The notes under the pieces: generated by a model | Databases searched by the model: none | What the model saw: the letters and a program-made list of their open reading frames with translations, nothing else | What the model was told of the DNA's origin: nothing | DNA from: JBOHER01 sp050701115 | Lineage (GTDB): Bacteria; Actinomycetota; Actinomycetes; Mycobacteriales; Pseudonocardiaceae | Reading direction: 5' to 3' | Length of the DNA stretch: 26,267 nucleotides | Assembly (NCBI GenBank): GCA_050701115.1 | Contig: JBOHER010000334.1 | Location: 1 to 26,267 of the forward strand | Program-made: the position numbers and the translations under genes | Shown: one piece after another, positions 23,847 to 26,267 of the stretch | How positions within the stretch are numbered: position 1 is the first letter of the stretch | Layout of the letters: each line of letters opens with the position of its first letter

Positions 23847-24188
23847 GTGTCGACCGATGCCGGTGTTGGCGCTCCTGGAGGCCAGACCACCTTCGGTGGG
23901 CCGACCGCGCGTGCGGACACGCTCGCCGATCGCCGGGATTTTCTCACCGGTGGGCTGACCCCACTGGCCTGCCGCTCGTGTGGCACTCGAGTGCTGGTCC
24001 GCAAGAACAGCCCGAAGCACACCAGCATCCAGTGGACGACCGATCCCGCTACCAGTTGCCCGGTATACGCCGAGCAGGTCGGGGCGGGCGGAAGTACGGC
24101 GCTGCTGGACACCTGCGAGCGGCTCACCGAGAGCGTCGCGAGGGCTGCGGCGACCGGCGAGATCGAGGTCGGAAGGGAGGGAGCATGA
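23847..24188 (+). CDS. Small four-cysteine protein between kshA and kshB (possibly Rv3527-like)
   Basis: A 113-residue protein of unknown function. GTG start 23847, three bases after kshA, with CAGGAG upstream. Residues 1-36 look flexible. A compact core contains Cys42 and Cys45 (LACRSCGTRVLV), His58 (NSPKHTSIQW), Cys71 (ATSCPVYAE) and Cys90 (LDTCERL), so a metal or iron-sulfur site is possible. A C-terminal helix follows (LTESVARAAATGEIEV). There is no membrane segment or signal peptide. It overlaps kshB by ATGA, so it is made together with both hydroxylase components. In M. tuberculosis kshA (Rv3526) is followed by an uncharacterised KstR-controlled gene, Rv3527; this may be its counterpart, judged from position only. 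It may be a KSH accessory or maturation factor (inference). Confidence 0.75.
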   Translation: MSTDAGVGAPGGQTTFGGPTARADTLADRRDFLTGGLTPLACRSCGTRVLVRKNSPKHTSIQWTTDPATSCPVYAEQVGAGGSTALLDTCERLTESVARAAATGEIEVGREGA

Positions 24189-25258
24189 GTGAGCTGAACG
24201 GACAGCCCGATCCTGAGTTGCCGGATGTCGATTTCCACCGGCTGCACGTGGCGCGCAATGTGGCCGAAACCCACGACGCCCATTCGCTTGAGCTCGAGGT
24301 TCCTGCTGAACTCGCCGAGCGTTTCCGGTACCGGCCGGGTCAGTTCCTCACCCTCAGGGTGCCCAGCGACCGCACCGGCTCGGTCGGTCGTTGTTACTCG
24401 CTGTCCAGCGCGCCGCACGAGGATGGGCCGCTGAAGGTCACCGTCAAGCGGGTGCGTGAAGGCTATGGCTCCAACTGGCTGTGTGACAACGCGCGGACCG
24501 GAATGGCGGTCGACGTGCTGCCCCCGGCCGGGGTGTTCTCGCCGAAGTCGCTGGACGCCGATCTGCTGCTGTTCGCGGGCGGCAGTGGCATCACCCCGGT
24601 TATGTCCATCCTGAAGTCCGTGCTCGCACGGGGATCGGGGAAGATCACGCTGATCTACGCCAACCGCGACGAGAAGTCGGTGATCTTCGCCGACGAGCTC
24701 GCGGAGCTGACCACCGAGCATCCGGACCGCCTTGTCGTGGTGCACTGGCTGGAAACGGTGCAGGGGATGCCTTCTGTCGACAAGTTGGCGGCGCTTGCCG
24801 AGCCGTGGCGTGACCGGGAGGCATTCATCTGCGGGCCCAGCGCGTTCATGGACGCTACCGCCGAGGCACTTTCCGATCTCGGGGTGGACCGGAAGCGGGT
24901 GCACATCGAGCGGTTCATTTCCCTGTCCCGCAACCCCTTCGAGGTCGAGGACACCGACCAGGCGGAGCTCGCGGAAACCGGTACGCCGGTCTCGCTCGAG
25001 GTCGAACTGGATGGTGAACGGCACGAGTTCGAGTGGCCACGGCAGAAGAAGCTGCTCGACTTCCTGCTCGAGAAGGGCCTCGATGCGCCGTACTCGTGCC
25101 GGGAGGGCGCCTGCAGCGCATGTGCCTGCCGGATCGTCTCTGGCGAGGTGAAGATGCTGCACAACGAAGTCCTCGAACCGGTAGACCTTGACGAGGGCAT
25201 TGTCCTCGCCTGCCAGTCGATTCCCATCACCGACGACGTTTCGGTGACCTACGAGTAA
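24185..25258 (+). CDS. kshB: 3-ketosteroid 9-alpha-hydroxylase reductase KshB
   Basis: A 357-residue ferredoxin-NAD reductase with a C-terminal plant-type [2Fe-2S] domain. Start ATG 24185 overlaps the previous stop, with GGAAGGGAGGGAG upstream; the longer open frame from 23495 is a shadow. FAD binding is RCYS at residues 69-72 (GRCYSLSSAP), NAD binding is AGGSGITPVM at 131-140, and the cluster ligands are Cys305, Cys310, Cys313 and Cys343 with the expected Cx4Cx2Cx29C spacing. KshB passes electrons from NADH to KshA. Here it shares an operon with kshA, unlike M. tuberculosis, where kshB (Rv3571) lies beside hsaA. All cofactor residues are intact. Confidence 0.94.
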   Translation: MSELNGQPDPELPDVDFHRLHVARNVAETHDAHSLELEVPAELAERFRYRPGQFLTLRVPSDRTGSVGRCYSLSSAPHEDGPLKVTVKRVREGYGSNWLCDNARTGMAVDVLPPAGVFSPKSLDADLLLFAGGSGITPVMSILKSVLARGSGKITLIYANRDEKSVIFADELAELTTEHPDRLVVVHWLETVQGMPSVDKLAALAEPWRDREAFICGPSAFMDATAEALSDLGVDRKRVHIERFISLSRNPFEVEDTDQAELAETGTPVSLEVELDGERHEFEWPRQKKLLDFLLEKGLDAPYSCREGACSACACRIVSGEVKMLHNEVLEPVDLDEGIVLACQSIPITDDVSVTYE

Positions 25259-25269
25259 GGAGCCTGCAC

Positions 25270-26181
25270 GTGCCCATCGATCCCTCGGTCGCCGTCGGCG
25301 CTGATCTCGGCGAGACACGGTTCTCCTGGGAGTGCTCCGACGTGCTGCTGTACCACCTCGCCATCGGGGCAGGTACCGATCCCACCGATCCACGTGAGCT
25401 GCGCTACGCCTACGAGAAGGATCTGCGGGTGCTGCCCAGTTTCGCAACGGTGGCCCCGAACCTGCGCACCTATGAGCCGCCCACCCGTCTCCCACCACCA
25501 CCCTCGACGGAAGCGCTTCGCGCCGCGGTCCCTGCAAAGGTGTCCTTCCCCGGGGTGGAGATCGACCTGGCGAAGGTGGTGCACGGCCGCCAGTCGGTCA
25601 CCGTGCACCGGCCGATTCCGGTGGCGGGCAAGGCTGTCGCACGCGGGCGTATCGTGGACGTGTTCGACAAGGGCAAGGCCGCGGTGGTCGTGCAGGAGAC
25701 CGAGGTCGTCGACGAGGATGGTGGTCCACTGTGGACCGCTCTGTCCAGCATCTTCGCCCGCGGTGAGGGTGGGTTCGGCGGCGAGCGCGGCCCGTCGGAC
25801 AAGGCCGAACTGCCCGAGCGGGCGCCCGACGCGATAGTGCAGACCGCCACCCTGCCGCAGCAGGCCCTGCTCTATCGGCTGTGCGGGGACCGCAATCCGC
25901 TGCACGCCGACCCTGACTTCGCCCGCGGCGCCGGGTTCGATGTGCCGATCCTGCACGGGCTGTGCACCTACGGCATGGTGGCCAAGGCGGTGACCGATGC
26001 GCTGCTCGACGGCGATCCGCACCGGGTGCGGTCCTGGTCCGCGCGGTTCGCAGGCATCGTGCTGCCGGGCGAAACCTTGCGCACCAGCATCTGGGCCGAA
26101 GGCGACCGGTTCCTGGTCACTACCCACTCCGTCGATCGGGACGCCCCCGTCCTGGCCGACGCCGTCCTGACCACCCACTGA
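25270..26181 (+). CDS. MaoC-family double hot-dog enoyl-CoA hydratase (Hsd4B/Rv3538-like)
   Basis: A 303-residue protein with two hot-dog domains. GTG start 25270 has AAGGAGC at 25257-25263. The N-terminal half is a MaoC dehydratase-N type domain. The C-terminal half has the hydratase 2 motif LCGDRNPLHADPDFA with Asp207 and His212 as the catalytic pair, and PILHGLCTYG. In M. tuberculosis the equivalent gene Rv3538 (hsd4B) neighbours kstD and serves sterol side-chain beta-oxidation; this gene closes the kstD-kshAB operon. It suggests hydration of a steroid enoyl-CoA, though the side-chain genes are not in this window. Substrate not directly visible. Confidence 0.87.
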   Translation: MPIDPSVAVGADLGETRFSWECSDVLLYHLAIGAGTDPTDPRELRYAYEKDLRVLPSFATVAPNLRTYEPPTRLPPPPSTEALRAAVPAKVSFPGVEIDLAKVVHGRQSVTVHRPIPVAGKAVARGRIVDVFDKGKAAVVVQETEVVDEDGGPLWTALSSIFARGEGGFGGERGPSDKAELPERAPDAIVQTATLPQQALLYRLCGDRNPLHADPDFARGAGFDVPILHGLCTYGMVAKAVTDALLDGDPHRVRSWSARFAGIVLPGETLRTSIWAEGDRFLVTTHSVDRDAPVLADAVLTTH

Positions 26182-26204
26182 CCCGGCCGCCCTAGTGCAG
26201 GAAG

Positions 26205-26221
26205 CCACGCAGGTGGCGTGG
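26205..26221 (+). terminator. Possible hairpin terminator after the MaoC gene
   Basis: CCACGC and GCGTGG pair around a five-base loop, 23 bases after the stop. No T-run follows, so it is at best a weak intrinsic terminator. It is immediately followed by a 44-bp repeat unit that can also form a hairpin. Confidence 0.35.
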
Positions 26222-26223
26222 TG

Positions 26224-26267
26224 TCGTGCGTGAAAGTTGTTGCATGGGCAACCCTCAGCACTCACGA
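26224..26267 (+). repeat. 44-bp palindromic repeat unit 3 (REP-like), possibly extending beyond the window
   Basis: Starts TCGTGCGTGAAAGTTGTTGC and ends CACTCACGA, again exactly 44 bases. An internal GTTGC/GCAAC pair closes around ATGG. The unit ends at the final base of the window, so it cannot be seen whether an inverted partner follows as at 6944. It sits downstream of the MaoC gene. Confidence 0.88.

Overview
This is a GC-rich actinobacterial window. GTG starts, strong GGAGG-type ribosome binding sites and gene orders shared with Mycobacterium and Rhodococcus suggest a Pseudonocardiales-like genus, but the genus is an inference. It is mainly a sterol/steroid ring-degradation locus, with an unrelated membrane/AAA+ operon and a small mobile/toxin patch in the middle.

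Region A (1-6895) is the ring C/D (HIP) module: fadE30 on the minus strand, partial at the left edge, then divergent fadD3, a crotonase-fold gene, fadE31, fadE32 and fadE33, with almost every junction translationally coupled. A perfect KstR2-type palindrome (1070-1083) sits in the divergent promoter. FadD3 would activate the indanedione propionate HIP to its CoA ester, and the FadE proteins would carry out later dehydrogenations.

Region B (7013-14074) is a conserved actinobacterial membrane operon: RDD protein, glycerophosphodiesterase-type membrane protein, DUF4129, DUF4350, MoxR AAA+ ATPase, DUF58, and a convergent SpoIIM-like protein. It resembles M. tuberculosis Rv3689-Rv3695 and is not normally part of steroid catabolism.

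Region C (14075-15435) holds a decayed group II intron reverse transcriptase/maturase and a VapBC-type toxin-antitoxin pair with an AT-rich palindromic promoter.

Region D (15445-26181) is the ring A/B module. hsaA-hsaD-hsaC-hsaB on the minus strand encode aromatic ring hydroxylation, meta-cleavage and hydrolysis. A KstD-like flavoprotein follows on the minus strand. Divergent from it is a tight operon: kstD, kshA, a 113-aa four-cysteine protein, kshB and a MaoC hydratase. Three KstR-type palindromes mark the promoters. KstD plus KshAB open ring B; HsaAB, HsaC and HsaD then degrade ring A and release HIP, which feeds the FadD3 module in region A.

The least expected structure is a 44-bp palindromic repeat family (6886-6929, 6944-6987 inverted, 14125-14168, 26224-26267). 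It occurs as one inverted doublet and two singlets, lies at each border between the modules, and resembles REP/BIME elements.
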